Shown here: positions 33,368 through 42,259 of the stretch, in pieces | Layout of the letters: every line of letters starts with the position of its first letter | Position numbering within the stretch: position 1 is the first letter of the stretch | From: Thalassobacterium sedimentorum | GTDB taxonomy: Bacteria > Verrucomicrobiota > Verrucomicrobiia > Opitutales > Coraliomargaritaceae | Assembly (NCBI RefSeq): GCF_031127905.1 | Contig: NZ_JARXIC010000008.1 | Span: 1 to 64,000, forward strand | DNA length: 64,000 nucleotides | Reading direction: 5' to 3' | Notes under the pieces: generated by a model | The model's input: only the letters and a program-made list of their open reading frames with translations | What the model was told of the DNA's origin: nothing | Databases searched by the model: none | Position numbers and translations under genes: made by a program

Positions 33368-34177
33368 ATGAAATCCATTTACCAATTACCCCGACATCTC
33401 ATACATCTGATGCTCACACTAGGCTTCAGTGCCCTATTGGGCACTTCCCTGGAAGCACAGACACCGATACAGCCATCAACAAAAGAAATCCCATGGGTAG
33501 AAAGAGAGATTGCGGTCAGCCTGATCGCAGTAGACTTGATACAAGGATATCCGGAACTCTTCCTTCTGGATCCATTAGAACAACCCATCAACAACATCAA
33601 AGTCAAAAAACTGGCTTATGGCCGTCCCTTTGCTTGCAATGTATACGACGGAGTCACTCGATTCGGAATTGAAGACGGAGTCGACGAGAAGGGGCAAAAA
33701 AAGTTTAAAACTGTGGCCACCATTAGCGTCCCCGAAAACATTACGCAGGCGGCTATATTCCTCATACCTGGAAGCACTTTAACAGGTGGCTCAGATCATG
33801 ATGATCACTATAAATTCCGTATACTTGATGCCAGCAGACAAGTATTTCCGCTAGCTCAAACAATGGTCCTCAATCTACTTCCAACTCAAATCATACTCAA
33901 AATCGGAGAAGAGAAACGAGCAGTACCGAATGGGGAAATCGTCATGATTGAAGAAATAAGCCAACTCGATTCATATAATATGGCGGACATCAGCTTCTTT
34001 TACCAAGCTAAGGACCAATGGAACATTCTCAAACAATCCAAAATCCGTTATTTGCCGAGCATCCGCTACACCGCGATTGCCTACTTCAACACACAGATGC
34101 GAAAGCCAACCATTGTGTTTGTTAGAGATGGCGGACGTGTCGAGTTAAGAAGAACAGAGAGCCCACCAAGCAACTAA
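33368..34177 (+). CDS. Secreted protein of unknown function, partner of the pseudopilin gene
   Basis: The protein has 269 residues. The N terminus holds a signal peptide with a hydrophobic core (about 12-28) ending in LEAQT. The remainder has short beta-strand-like stretches (KTVATISVPENITQAAIFLIPG, YRFRILDAS-type) but no motif I recognise. It begins 48 bp after the large pseudopilin-type gene and has no operator or terminator of its own before it, so it is very likely cotranscribed. It may be a stability or assembly partner of that protein in the periplasm. I cannot assign a function. Confidence 0.55.
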   Translation: MKSIYQLPRHLIHLMLTLGFSALLGTSLEAQTPIQPSTKEIPWVEREIAVSLIAVDLIQGYPELFLLDPLEQPINNIKVKKLAYGRPFACNVYDGVTRFGIEDGVDEKGQKKFKTVATISVPENITQAAIFLIPGSTLTGGSDHDDHYKFRILDASRQVFPLAQTMVLNLLPTQIILKIGEEKRAVPNGEIVMIEEISQLDSYNMADISFFYQAKDQWNILKQSKIRYLPSIRYTAIAYFNTQMRKPTIVFVRDGGRVELRRTESPPSN

Positions 34178-34297
34178 CTAAGCTCAGACAAAGTCAGCAG
34201 TCGAACAGATCTTAACCGATGATCTAAATGCTGATGACATCAATTACTCGACTGCCTAAGACGCTAAACCGAGCCGTGAAACTATCACTACCAAACG

Positions 34298-34312
34298 GTA
34301 AAAAAGTTTTAC
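34298..34312. promoter_or_regulatory. Putative LacI-type operator, site 4
   Basis: GTAAAAAAGTTTTAC lies 31 bp before the GH42 gene. It is palindromic except for one pair and keeps the GTTTTAC half-site of the other copies. Confidence 0.55.
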
Positions 34313-34343
34313 ATATATTAAATGTATTTTAATCAGAAATAAA

Positions 34344-36479
34344 ATGATCGACAGAGAGATTAATCATTCTACCAAGCAAAGCCTTTGGAAAACTCCAGAC
34401 TATCTACTGCATGGCGCAGACTATTGCCCGGAACAGTGGCCAAGTAAAACTTGGCGTGAGGACATCCAGTTGATGCAAATAGCTGGGGTGAATGTAGTCT
34501 CGATCGGAATGTTTGCATGGTCCAGGTTGGAGACTGCTGAAGGTGTCTATGACTTCCACTGGCTCGATGAAGTCCTTGATTTACTCGAAGAGGCCCAGAT
34601 CAACGTGTTCCTAGCGACTCCAAGTGGCACTCGACCACCTTGGCTCGCGCAGAAATATCCCGAAGTGCTTCGCGTCGCGAATAATGGTCAACGCAACCGA
34701 TTCGGCTTTCGACATAACCACTGCCTGAGCTCTCCTGTTTATCGAAAGAAGGTGGCTGCAATCAACAGACAATTAGCCCAACGTTACGGCCACCGATCGC
34801 ATGTAATGCTTTGGCACATCTCAAATGAGTATTCAGGTGCCTGCTACTGCGAACTCTGCCAGGATGCATTTAGAAGCTGGCTACAAAAACGCTACCTGAC
34901 TCTCGACACACTAAATGACGCTTGGTGGACAACTTTCTGGAGTCATCGTTATACAGATTGGTCACAAATCGAAGCGCCCTGCCCTCACGGGGAATTTCAG
35001 CTTCACGGCCTGAATCTGGACTGGAAGCGTTTCACCACAACGCAAACAGTTGACTTCATGGAGGCGGAAATTGCAGCGATACGACAGTATGACCAAACGA
35101 CTCCTGCCACAACAAACACGATGGGAATCTTTGAGGGTATTGACTGCCACAAACTCTGCTCCCCCCTAGACATTGTATCCTGGGATGCCTACCCGAATTG
35201 GCACAATGATCCTAAGGACGAGATCACAGAAGGTAGCCGCGCCAGCCTCTGGCATGATTTGAACCGATCGCTGGGAGGAGGCCGTCCTTTTCTTCTGATG
35301 GAATCGACCCCAAGCTTCGTCAATTGGCAGACGGTTAACTATGCGAAACAGCCGGGCATGCATAAGCTAGCCTCCCTGCAAGCAGTCGCGCATGGAGCCG
35401 ATTCTGTGCAGTATTTTCAATGGCGAGCCAGTCGAGGTGGACCGGAGAAGTTTCATGGTGCCGTCATCGGTCATGGTCATAACGAACATGACAGAGTCTA
35501 CCGAGAAGTCTGCGAACTTGGCGATTGCCTTGCAAAGCTGAAGGGTATCACCGGCACAACCACCCCCACAGAAGTCGCCATAGTGTATGACTGGGAAAAC
35601 CGCTGGGCCTATGAAGACAATCAAAGCCTGCGTAATGATCATAAAGGATATCTGGAAGAAATCGAAAAATGGCACCGTGCCTTTTGGCTAAAATCCATCC
35701 CGACCGATATCATCAGTGAAGAGCATCCGTTGGATGCATACAAATTAGTCGTCGCACCGCTCATTTATCTTCTCAAGGACGGATTCCCGGAGAGGCTCGA
35801 AAACTTCGTCAAAAACGGCGGCCAACTCGTTATCACCTATGGCTCTGCGTGGGTCAATCATACCGATCTAATCTTCGAAGGAGGCCAACTGGCCCCACTC
35901 CATAAATTGCTGGGGATCCGTGCATTGGAAACCTTTGTCCATCGAGAGCGCGAAGTCATAGAAGTGACACTCAACACGAGCGCCACAAACTCCTCGCAAC
36001 CTGCACAGACTTACTCCTCAATTGAACTGAGCGAACTCATCGAATGCCATGAAGCGGAGGCACTAGGACATTATACGAGCGGCCCGATCTCAGGGACACC
36101 ATGCCTCTCTCGAAATAAGTTCGGCGATGGGTATGCCATGTATCTGGCATGCCGCGGAGAAGAACAGCTTATCAATGATTTAGTGGGCAACTGGATGACT
36201 CAATTCAACTTGAGCGCGTCCTGGCCCACCCCACTTCCATACGGTGTGCATACACGCCATCGACAAAATAAAAATTTCAGCATTACCTTCCTCATGAATT
36301 TCACACATGATGAGCAATGCGTGGAGACGGTCCCCGCAGACACCCTCTCGATGGAAGATGACAAAGCGGTTGATGGCCCCATAATTATTCCAGCCCTCGG
36401 GGTTGTCACAGTAAAAACATCCAGTCGTCCAGCATCCACGGAAAAGACTGAGCTACAATTCGAGACGGCTGTCGGTTAA
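34344..36479 (+). CDS. GH42 beta-galactosidase
   Basis: This 711-residue protein belongs to glycoside hydrolase family 42. It removes terminal beta-linked galactose with retention of configuration. The acid/base glutamate is E162 in WHISNEYSG, and the probable nucleophile is E320 in FLLMES. Cysteines at 127, 167, 169 and 172 match the zinc site of the family. The trimerisation (about 400-610) and C-terminal beta domains follow. There is no signal peptide, so it probably acts in the cytoplasm on imported oligosaccharides. It stands alone between the pseudopilin pair and a convergent esterase. A LacI-type operator precedes it. The substrate could also be a methylated or sulfated galactoside after desulfation (inference). 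Confidence 0.9.
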   Translation: MIDREINHSTKQSLWKTPDYLLHGADYCPEQWPSKTWREDIQLMQIAGVNVVSIGMFAWSRLETAEGVYDFHWLDEVLDLLEEAQINVFLATPSGTRPPWLAQKYPEVLRVANNGQRNRFGFRHNHCLSSPVYRKKVAAINRQLAQRYGHRSHVMLWHISNEYSGACYCELCQDAFRSWLQKRYLTLDTLNDAWWTTFWSHRYTDWSQIEAPCPHGEFQLHGLNLDWKRFTTTQTVDFMEAEIAAIRQYDQTTPATTNTMGIFEGIDCHKLCSPLDIVSWDAYPNWHNDPKDEITEGSRASLWHDLNRSLGGGRPFLLMESTPSFVNWQTVNYAKQPGMHKLASLQAVAHGADSVQYFQWRASRGGPEKFHGAVIGHGHNEHDRVYREVCELGDCLAKLKGITGTTTPTEVAIVYDWENRWAYEDNQSLRNDHKGYLEEIEKWHRAFWLKSIPTDIISEEHPLDAYKLVVAPLIYLLKDGFPERLENFVKNGGQLVITYGSAWVNHTDLIFEGGQLAPLHKLLGIRALETFVHREREVIEVTLNTSATNSSQPAQTYSSIELSELIECHEAEALGHYTSGPISGTPCLSRNKFGDGYAMYLACRGEEQLINDLVGNWMTQFNLSASWPTPLPYGVHTRHRQNKNFSITFLMNFTHDEQCVETVPADTLSMEDDKAVDGPIIIPALGVVTVKTSSRPASTEKTELQFETAVG

Positions 36480-36515
36480 ATACCACGTTACAGCCCGAAA
36501 GTCTGTGCATACATC

Positions 36516-36545
36516 CGTGAGGACTGCGATGAAGCAGTCCTCACG
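36516..36545. terminator. Hairpin between convergent genes, probable bidirectional terminator
   Basis: A perfect 12-bp stem (36516-36527 with 36534-36545) with a six-base loop sits between the GH42 stop and the esterase stop. There is no good T-tract on either side, so it may act as a weak or factor-assisted terminator. Confidence 0.5.
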
Positions 36546-36558
36546 ATTCGATAATCTT

Positions 36559-38157
36559 CTATTTCTCGGTCGTGAAAATCGATGCGGGTAAGCCCTCTTT
36601 GCTATAGAGGTTTGCACCTTCAGGATTCGATGACCATGCATAACGAACAGCCACGGGCTCTTGGATGCTTTGGTTTGAAACAACCACACAATCAGAACCG
36701 GAGATGACTGCATCAGCCCATAGCCAACCGCCATCTTTCCCACGGATCTGAAATCTCTCAAGTGGGCCATCCACTGGCACCACTGGATCTAATACATACT
36801 TCTCTCCAGCCATCAGCCCGGACCCAACTTCATCAAAATAGATGTGAACACTGCTACCCACAATTTCATGATCACGGTAGAGCGGACCGCTGGAAGCAGA
36901 CAGATCAAAACCGTAATCCTTCGACAAGGCGAGCAGCGACAAGCGCTTCCCCACATCCACCTTATTCCTCGGGTGAATATCATTCGCCTCACCGATATCG
37001 TTCGCCACAGCCATCCCGGTATTCTCGATTTCGAGACAGCGTCGCTGCTGATCACAGATACTGGCCCATACATCTTCTTCCAGGGGCAATTCGTTTGCAT
37101 CCCGAAATGCTGCGAGCTGAACCCAATAAAACGGGAAATCACCCTGTCCCCACTCTTGACGCCAAGACTGAATCAACGCTCTGAAATAACTCTCGTAGGA
37201 TTTATTCCTATAACCGGTGTTCGCCTCTCCCTGATACCAGATCACACCACGTATCGCATATGGGATTACTGCGGACAACATCCCTTTGTGCAAGGTTGCT
37301 GGAACGTGGCGATCGCGAACGGGTTCGATGGCCATGCGCGGCTGACGCCCTTGTCTACCACGATCCACCCAGTTCCGCATCGCCTGCCTAAAACGCTCTT
37401 TCTCCGCTTCCAGGTCCCATCGTTCCTGCTTCTGTTTCAAACTAATCAGATACCTCTCATAGTAAGAAGTAAAGTTAGGGTTCAATCGATAAGCTTCCTC
37501 GGATAACCATCCCTCAATCCTTGAACCACCCCAGGCGCATTCGACCAACCCAACCGGCACATTCAACTTTTCCCTTAATTCACGGGCAAAATAGTAGCCG
37601 GTTGCTGTCATCTTGGATGTATTCTCGGGCTGGACACTGAGCCATTGCCCCTCGAAATTATCCTGCTCCTCATATGGAGAGGCCATATGAGGCACCCCGA
37701 TATGTCTCAAATAAGGATCATTTGCTGTATTAATTTCACGGCGAGCATAGGTTGCAGCGGGCTGATACTTCGGATCTTTTGCTTTTCTTGCAATTTGATC
37801 CATTGAGTAATCCATGTTGGATTGCCCACCGCAGAACCAAACTTCGCCCGACAGCACATCATCAATCAAAATTTGGTTCTTTCCCTCGATTACGATCGAA
37901 TGCGGCCCACCAGCTTCAGGCGTTCTCAGTGTCGTCGACCATCGTCCATCTTCGGATGTAACCGTTTCTGCCGCTAGCCCCCAGCTGGAACGGATTTTGA
38001 TCACCTCACCGGGATCAGCCTTACCCCACATCGGGGCCTTCATTTCACGCTGAAGAACCATCCCATTGCTAAAGAGCGGGTTCACGCTCACATCCGCCGA
38101 TGCTACGGATGCGGCACATAACAATCCAATTATAATTCGATAACACATGTTTCTCAT
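36559..38157 (-). CDS. SASA-type (sialate O-acetylesterase-like) carbohydrate acetylesterase 1
   Basis: The protein has 532 residues. A signal peptide ends near residue 21 (ASVASA), so it is exported. The SGNH-hydrolase motif reads FCGGQSNMDYS with the catalytic Ser113. A later ANDIHPRNK stretch supplies the catalytic aspartate/histidine pair. The N-terminal region about 25-100 is the beta domain seen in this family. Members remove O-acetyl groups from sugars including sialic acid, xylan and algal glycans; the exact target is unknown. It converges with the GH42 gene. A paralogue with similar order is at 40457-42070. I found no clear operator directly before it, unlike its paralogue. Confidence 0.85.
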   Translation of the reverse strand: MRNMCYRIIIGLLCAASVASADVSVNPLFSNGMVLQREMKAPMWGKADPGEVIKIRSSWGLAAETVTSEDGRWSTTLRTPEAGGPHSIVIEGKNQILIDDVLSGEVWFCGGQSNMDYSMDQIARKAKDPKYQPAATYARREINTANDPYLRHIGVPHMASPYEEQDNFEGQWLSVQPENTSKMTATGYYFARELREKLNVPVGLVECAWGGSRIEGWLSEEAYRLNPNFTSYYERYLISLKQKQERWDLEAEKERFRQAMRNWVDRGRQGRQPRMAIEPVRDRHVPATLHKGMLSAVIPYAIRGVIWYQGEANTGYRNKSYESYFRALIQSWRQEWGQGDFPFYWVQLAAFRDANELPLEEDVWASICDQQRRCLEIENTGMAVANDIGEANDIHPRNKVDVGKRLSLLALSKDYGFDLSASSGPLYRDHEIVGSSVHIYFDEVGSGLMAGEKYVLDPVVPVDGPLERFQIRGKDGGWLWADAVISGSDCVVVSNQSIQEPVAVRYAWSSNPEGANLYSKEGLPASIFTTEK

Positions 38158-38266
38158 TCTAATTCACTTCTGTAGTTTAAATACAATTACAACTCATCCA
38201 ACGTATTCCAGTCCCATCCACTCAGACCAATCGGTTGATCAATGTCAGTCCAAGTCAACGTCCCAC

Positions 38267-38881
38267 TTAGCCGAAGGCGTAAAACCCCTCGCTGCGATTC
38301 GAATTCACCTCGATACTGGGACTCCACCATTTACAAACATCCATAATCGCAACACGGTCGATTGGTAAATCGGATACCAGTTTACCTGCTATGCTCGTCA
38401 GCTGCGGATTCATCCAGAAATTGGTTTCCTGAGATCTCCGAACGAGATCTAATGTATGATCAGACGCAACTGGGCTGATAAACACATCTGGCGTCTCATA
38501 ACCAAAATGATCCATGTCTACATCAAGGTGAGGCAACAGCTCTCCGAACAGTATATACTTCCCACGCCGAGCCCATTCTGAAATCGATGAACTTGAGTTT
38601 CCATTCGCATCCTTACTTCGATAGTCGCTGGGACCTCGTCCATCAAGCAAAGAAGTATGCATGAGAAAAGCCGAACCGACCTGACGGATTTGACTGGCAT
38701 TTGCGGTCCGACTTGCTTGCTCACGCACTCGCCCAACCACGGGCATTAGAATAGCGGCAAGGATGGCGACAATTCCGATAACGGACAAGAGCTCAATCAG
38801 AGAGAATGCCATTCTTCGAGTTGAGCCACATGTCAAAAGGCTCGAACCATTTACATTCTTAGTAGTTAAGGGGGTATACAT
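38267..38881 (-). CDS. Type II pseudopilin-like protein
   Basis: The protein has 204 residues. The RRMAFSLIELLSVIGIVAILAAILMP stretch (about 22-48) is a class III signal with the conserved glutamate at +5 (FSLIE). Cleavage would fall before the phenylalanine; the usual glycine is replaced by alanine. The rest is a G-type pseudopilin body with a WW pair near the C terminus. Such proteins are processed by a prepilin peptidase and build short pilus or type II secretion fibres. It starts 110 bp upstream of the esterase gene on the same strand. Site 5 (39025-39039) lies 143 bp before its start. Together with the pseudopilin-type protein at 29642 it suggests a surface apparatus tied to glycan use. 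Confidence 0.75.
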   Translation of the reverse strand: MYTPLTTKNVNGSSLLTCGSTRRMAFSLIELLSVIGIVAILAAILMPVVGRVREQASRTANASQIRQVGSAFLMHTSLLDGRGPSDYRSKDANGNSSSSISEWARRGKYILFGELLPHLDVDMDHFGYETPDVFISPVASDHTLDLVRRSQETNFWMNPQLTSIAGKLVSDLPIDRVAIMDVCKWWSPSIEVNSNRSEGFYAFG

Positions 38882-39024
38882 TTTGTTTAAACTACGAAAT
38901 CACCCGGAGATTCAGCTTTAAGCCAGATGATATCAATGGATGGGGGGGGAAAGAAAGCTATTGTAGATAGATCTGTCGGCATTGATTCAAAGAAGAACAC
39001 CCAATTTATATATTCCGATAAATT

Positions 39025-39039
39025 GTTAAACTGTTTTAC
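39025..39039. promoter_or_regulatory. Putative LacI-type operator, site 5
   Basis: GTTAAACTGTTTTAC is identical to site 1 over 15 bp. It lies 143 bp before the start of the pseudopilin gene (minus strand) in the divergent region with lacI. Confidence 0.6.
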
Positions 39040-39302
39040 TTTTTCAAGCTTATTTTAAACTTCAAATCTAAATGACAACTTCTATCTGAATTGAATTAAG
39101 ATGTCAGCAAATACTCTGCGCAAATAAAAAGACACAGAACTATAGGTTCTAGCACACCTATATCAAAGTAAATATCACTGCTATATGAGTGGCTTGCCAA
39201 GAATCAAAGACAATACTAATGACTGCCTCTCAATTACAGCAATGCAGTCAAACAACATCAGGGATATTCATGTTGCACAAAAATATAAATTGTTCTTCTT
39301 AT

Positions 39303-39317
39303 AGTAGACTGTTTAAC
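39303..39317. promoter_or_regulatory. Putative LacI-type operator, site 6 (lacI autoregulation)
   Basis: AGTAGACTGTTTAAC keeps a full GTTTAAC half-site and matches the palindrome at about 12 of 15 positions. It lies 82 bp before the LacI-family gene, where an autoregulatory site is expected. It is the weakest of the seven. Confidence 0.45.
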
Positions 39318-39399
39318 CAATATTAATAAAAAGTTCAATTTCTAGATTTCCAGGATCTATCCGGTAAAAATCAATCAACGGTTAACCCAATTACCTTTC

Positions 39400-40395
39400 A
39401 TGCCAAAAAATAGTTCCAGCTCGAAGCCCCCCAACAAGGAAACGAAACCCAGCGTCTATCGCGTAGCAGATCTTGCGGGTGTTTCCCCTGGAACAGTCAG
39501 CCGGGTGTTAAACAACCGCGGACGCGTCCATGAAAAAACCAGAGCCAGAGTGCTCGAGGTTGCACGAAGTATTGGTTTTAAGCCTCAGGCACAAATTCGC
39601 ACACACCAAATCGCAGTCGTGGCCGACGAGCAATGGCACTCCCTGCACAACGGAACCTACAGCCAAGCTCTGGCCTTCCGCATTTCCTTGGCGCTGTCCC
39701 AACGTGGTATGGCGATGGTCACCCCTCAAAATCCATTGAAGGGCTTCGAAAACACATTTTTGGATGGTGTTATCGTATTGGGGGAATACCCCGCATTTGA
39801 GCCAATCGCAGATGGACTGAGCGCTCACACTCCTGTCGTTTACATTGACGATTTTTCAGACAAAGCCGGTCGCAACACGGTTCGATCAGACTGCGAAATG
39901 AGCGGTCGACTCAGTGCCGAATGCTTTCTTAAAAGCGGACGCAAAAGGATAGCTTTCGTTGGATCTGATTCCAAATCAACTCTGACTCGATTAAAAGGTT
40001 TCCGAGAAGCAATTGAAGCTGCAGGACATAAGATAGATCAGGACTTGGTGGTATTGGGCGTCCACCAGTTATCTTTTTATGCTGCGATTAATCGCGTCAT
40101 ACGCTTGGGGGCCGACAGTCTCTATGTTCCGGGGTCGAGTTACGAGGTGCTTGAAGCGCTCAGTGTGATCAATAACGTCCTGCAATTATCCGTCCCCAAA
40201 GACATCGCTATAATCGGTGGAGAAGTTCAAGGTGTCTCAGAGTTTTTAACCCCTCCGATGACTACAATTGAGGAACCACTACAACCACTCGCGGAAGAAG
40301 CCGTTTCACTACTCTCCGACCTCTTAGATAAGAAGCAGAAAAAATGTGATCAACGCACACTTCCAGTTCGCTTAGTCCGGCGGGAGTCAACGTAA
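39400..40395 (+). CDS. LacI-family transcriptional regulator of the glycan region
   Basis: The protein has 331 residues. Residues about 19-65 form the LacI-type helix-turn-helix (VADLAGVSPGTVSRVLNN followed by a third helix). Residues about 66-331 are a periplasmic-binding-protein-like sugar-binding domain (FLDGVIVLGEYP, DCEMSGRLSAECFL, RKRIAFVGSDSKS, GGEVQG and so on). After the HTH the hinge reads KPQAQIRTHQ and lacks the usual Leu-Ala lever pair, which may explain an operator with an odd rather than CG centre. It is the only LacI protein in the window and stands in the middle of seven similar palindromes, one of them before the gene itself. It is the best candidate to bind them. The inducer is probably a sugar released from the polysaccharide. 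Confidence 0.88.
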   Translation: MPKNSSSSKPPNKETKPSVYRVADLAGVSPGTVSRVLNNRGRVHEKTRARVLEVARSIGFKPQAQIRTHQIAVVADEQWHSLHNGTYSQALAFRISLALSQRGMAMVTPQNPLKGFENTFLDGVIVLGEYPAFEPIADGLSAHTPVVYIDDFSDKAGRNTVRSDCEMSGRLSAECFLKSGRKRIAFVGSDSKSTLTRLKGFREAIEAAGHKIDQDLVVLGVHQLSFYAAINRVIRLGADSLYVPGSSYEVLEALSVINNVLQLSVPKDIAIIGGEVQGVSEFLTPPMTTIEEPLQPLAEEAVSLLSDLLDKKQKKCDQRTLPVRLVRREST

Positions 40396-40456
40396 AGCAG
40401 AGCGCGACTGGCGATGGACTGCTAACCTCAGCCCCCCTGCCATATGACGATTTACG

Positions 40457-42070
40457 TCATTGCTCAATCTTCACAAAGCCCTCCCACTCGCCGCTATCCC
40501 GATCAGAACGGAATGGCCGCAGTGGCAGTCCGGTCGAATTCTCAACAGACAGTATTGGATTGGTCGCCCAGCCATAACGCACGGCTACGGGCTCACCGAT
40601 TGAATCATTGCGCAGTAGAATTTCGTCGCCAGAAATGCTTCCTTCCGCCCATGCCCAATCACCTTCAGCACCTTTGATCGCAAAACCATCAAGATTGTCT
40701 CCGCGCAGTCTCAAGCCATCCGCATGATCGATATGAAGGCGCAGGGTCGCCCCTTCGATATCGAAGTGACTAAAGCTGGGGCTATACGGGCTTGGTAAGT
40801 TCTTTTGATACACTTCAACCAAGGCCAGATTACCAAGCCTCACTCCCACAGATTTCTTATCAGCCGGATGTATATCACCCGCCTCTCCCACATCGACAGC
40901 AGTTGCAACTCCGGTATTAGGTAAGTCCAGAATCGCCGCTTGCGTTTCACGTATGTAAGCCCAGCTTGGAACTCCATCCCCTGGTTGTCGCTCAATTTCG
41001 ACTGGCTCAACTTGCTTCGGATATAAATTTGCCAGTTCGACATAGTAGAACGGAAAGGTGTATCCCCAACGTTCTCTCCATCCATTGACCAGATGATGAA
41101 TCAGCTCGTCATATTCACTGGGGCGATAGGCGTTATTTTCCCCTTGATACCAGATCGCCCCTTTGATCGCAAAAGGTGCAATTGGATGTATCATACCGTT
41201 ATATAACCGGCAGGGAACATGAGAATCTGCCATCACATATGGCTTCTTCGGTTTTGAACGGCGATTTTCATGCTGTAAGGCGGGTGTAGGATTGGCAGAC
41301 TCCCATTCAGCGAGTTCTTTTTCATACTTCGCAATTCGATCCGGATAACTCGCATCCAGTCGGCTTTGACGTGAAAGCACATTCAAACCAACAGGATCTG
41401 ATTCTAATTTAGAGCGAGGCGCCCAGGCCTCAATCGGAGTGCCTCCCCAAGCAGCAACAATAACCCCAACCGGAGTTTTCAGATGCTCATTTAAAGTAGC
41501 TGCAAAATGCCAGCCGACGGCAGACATTGTCTGCACGATTTCTGCATCCATTACCTTCCATGAACCACGCACTTGCTTCAGCGGGGACGATGGTTTGCTA
41601 GAAGCGACTTTAAAGAAACGTATTTGAGGCTTGAGCTGCTCTGCCTGCTCTGCGGCGGCAGTTTTATTAATCTCCGGAGCTTCCTTACGGCCAATCGTAT
41701 ACAGCATATTCGACTGACCGGCAGCTAACCAAACCTCCCCCGTTACCACATCCAAGACCTCCAGTCTTTCATCCGATGAACCTTTAAATATGAGTTTCCC
41801 CGTCAAACCGGGCTCAACTTTCGGGAATCGGCAAAGCCACTCCCCACTCGCACTTACTGACGCCTCATCCGAGAGATAAACCTTCCCATCATCCGACATG
41901 AAGGCGACCTGCACCGTCTTTTCATCGATCGCATCTCCCCAAAGTGGAATGTCCGCCCCAGACGGCAAGACCATGTGGTCACTTATCATTGGAGGGAGTT
42001 TAATCTCCGCTAGCAGTACACAGGATATCGTCGTGTATAGGAATAGAATCTTTAATGTTTGAGGCACCAT
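40457..42070 (-). CDS. SASA-type (sialate O-acetylesterase-like) carbohydrate acetylesterase 2
   Basis: This 537-residue protein is a paralogue of the esterase at 36559-38157. A signal peptide ends near residue 21 (SCVLLAE). The SGNH motif reads LAAGQSNMLYT with catalytic Ser120, and GEAGDIHPADKK carries the aspartate/histidine pair. The two proteins are similar in order but clearly diverged, which points to different acetyl positions or partners (inference). It converges with lacI at 40395 and is divergent from the second propeller gene. Site 7 lies 23 bp before its start and is the closest operator to a start in the set, so tight control is likely. Confidence 0.85.
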   Translation of the reverse strand: MVPQTLKILFLYTTISCVLLAEIKLPPMISDHMVLPSGADIPLWGDAIDEKTVQVAFMSDDGKVYLSDEASVSASGEWLCRFPKVEPGLTGKLIFKGSSDERLEVLDVVTGEVWLAAGQSNMLYTIGRKEAPEINKTAAAEQAEQLKPQIRFFKVASSKPSSPLKQVRGSWKVMDAEIVQTMSAVGWHFAATLNEHLKTPVGVIVAAWGGTPIEAWAPRSKLESDPVGLNVLSRQSRLDASYPDRIAKYEKELAEWESANPTPALQHENRRSKPKKPYVMADSHVPCRLYNGMIHPIAPFAIKGAIWYQGENNAYRPSEYDELIHHLVNGWRERWGYTFPFYYVELANLYPKQVEPVEIERQPGDGVPSWAYIRETQAAILDLPNTGVATAVDVGEAGDIHPADKKSVGVRLGNLALVEVYQKNLPSPYSPSFSHFDIEGATLRLHIDHADGLRLRGDNLDGFAIKGAEGDWAWAEGSISGDEILLRNDSIGEPVAVRYGWATNPILSVENSTGLPLRPFRSDRDSGEWEGFVKIEQ

Positions 42071-42093
42071 AGTAACCTTTGGGGTATTTTTAT

Positions 42094-42108
42094 ATTAAAC
42101 TGTTTTAC
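42094..42108. promoter_or_regulatory. Putative LacI-type operator, site 7 (shared, divergent)
   Basis: ATTAAACTGTTTTAC matches site 1 at 14 of 15 positions. It sits between esterase 2 (23 bp to its start) and the second propeller gene (151 bp) and may control both. Confidence 0.62.
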
Positions 42109-42259
42109 ATATACTTAATTTCTTTTCTTTACACTCGTCAAGTTAATGATATAGAAATCCTCATCTACTTTTACAGGAGTTAGCCGACCCTCCGGCTTAA
42201 AGCAATCGATCTGCTATCGTCGCGTGATTTGTCTTTTAACCCCGAAATCAAAGATAAAT

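Larger units (their letters stand above)
38882..39399. other. AT-rich intergenic region between the pseudopilin and lacI genes
   Basis: This is a 518-bp divergent region. It holds operator sites 5 and 6 and a run of eight G residues near 38942. No ORF of interest is visible. It should carry the promoters for the pseudopilin gene on the minus strand and for lacI on the plus strand. Confidence 0.5.

Noticed and set aside
36844-37506. A 220-codon frame antisense to esterase 1
   Set aside because: It overlaps a clear SASA-type gene and has low-complexity, unprotein-like content.
38170-38190. Possible operator before esterase 1
   Set aside because: Only one half-site-like GTTTAAA is present; the second half does not match the palindrome.
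38885-38892. GTTTAAAC next to the pseudopilin start as an operator
   Set aside because: It is an 8-bp palindrome without the spacer base and outer bases of the seven sites.
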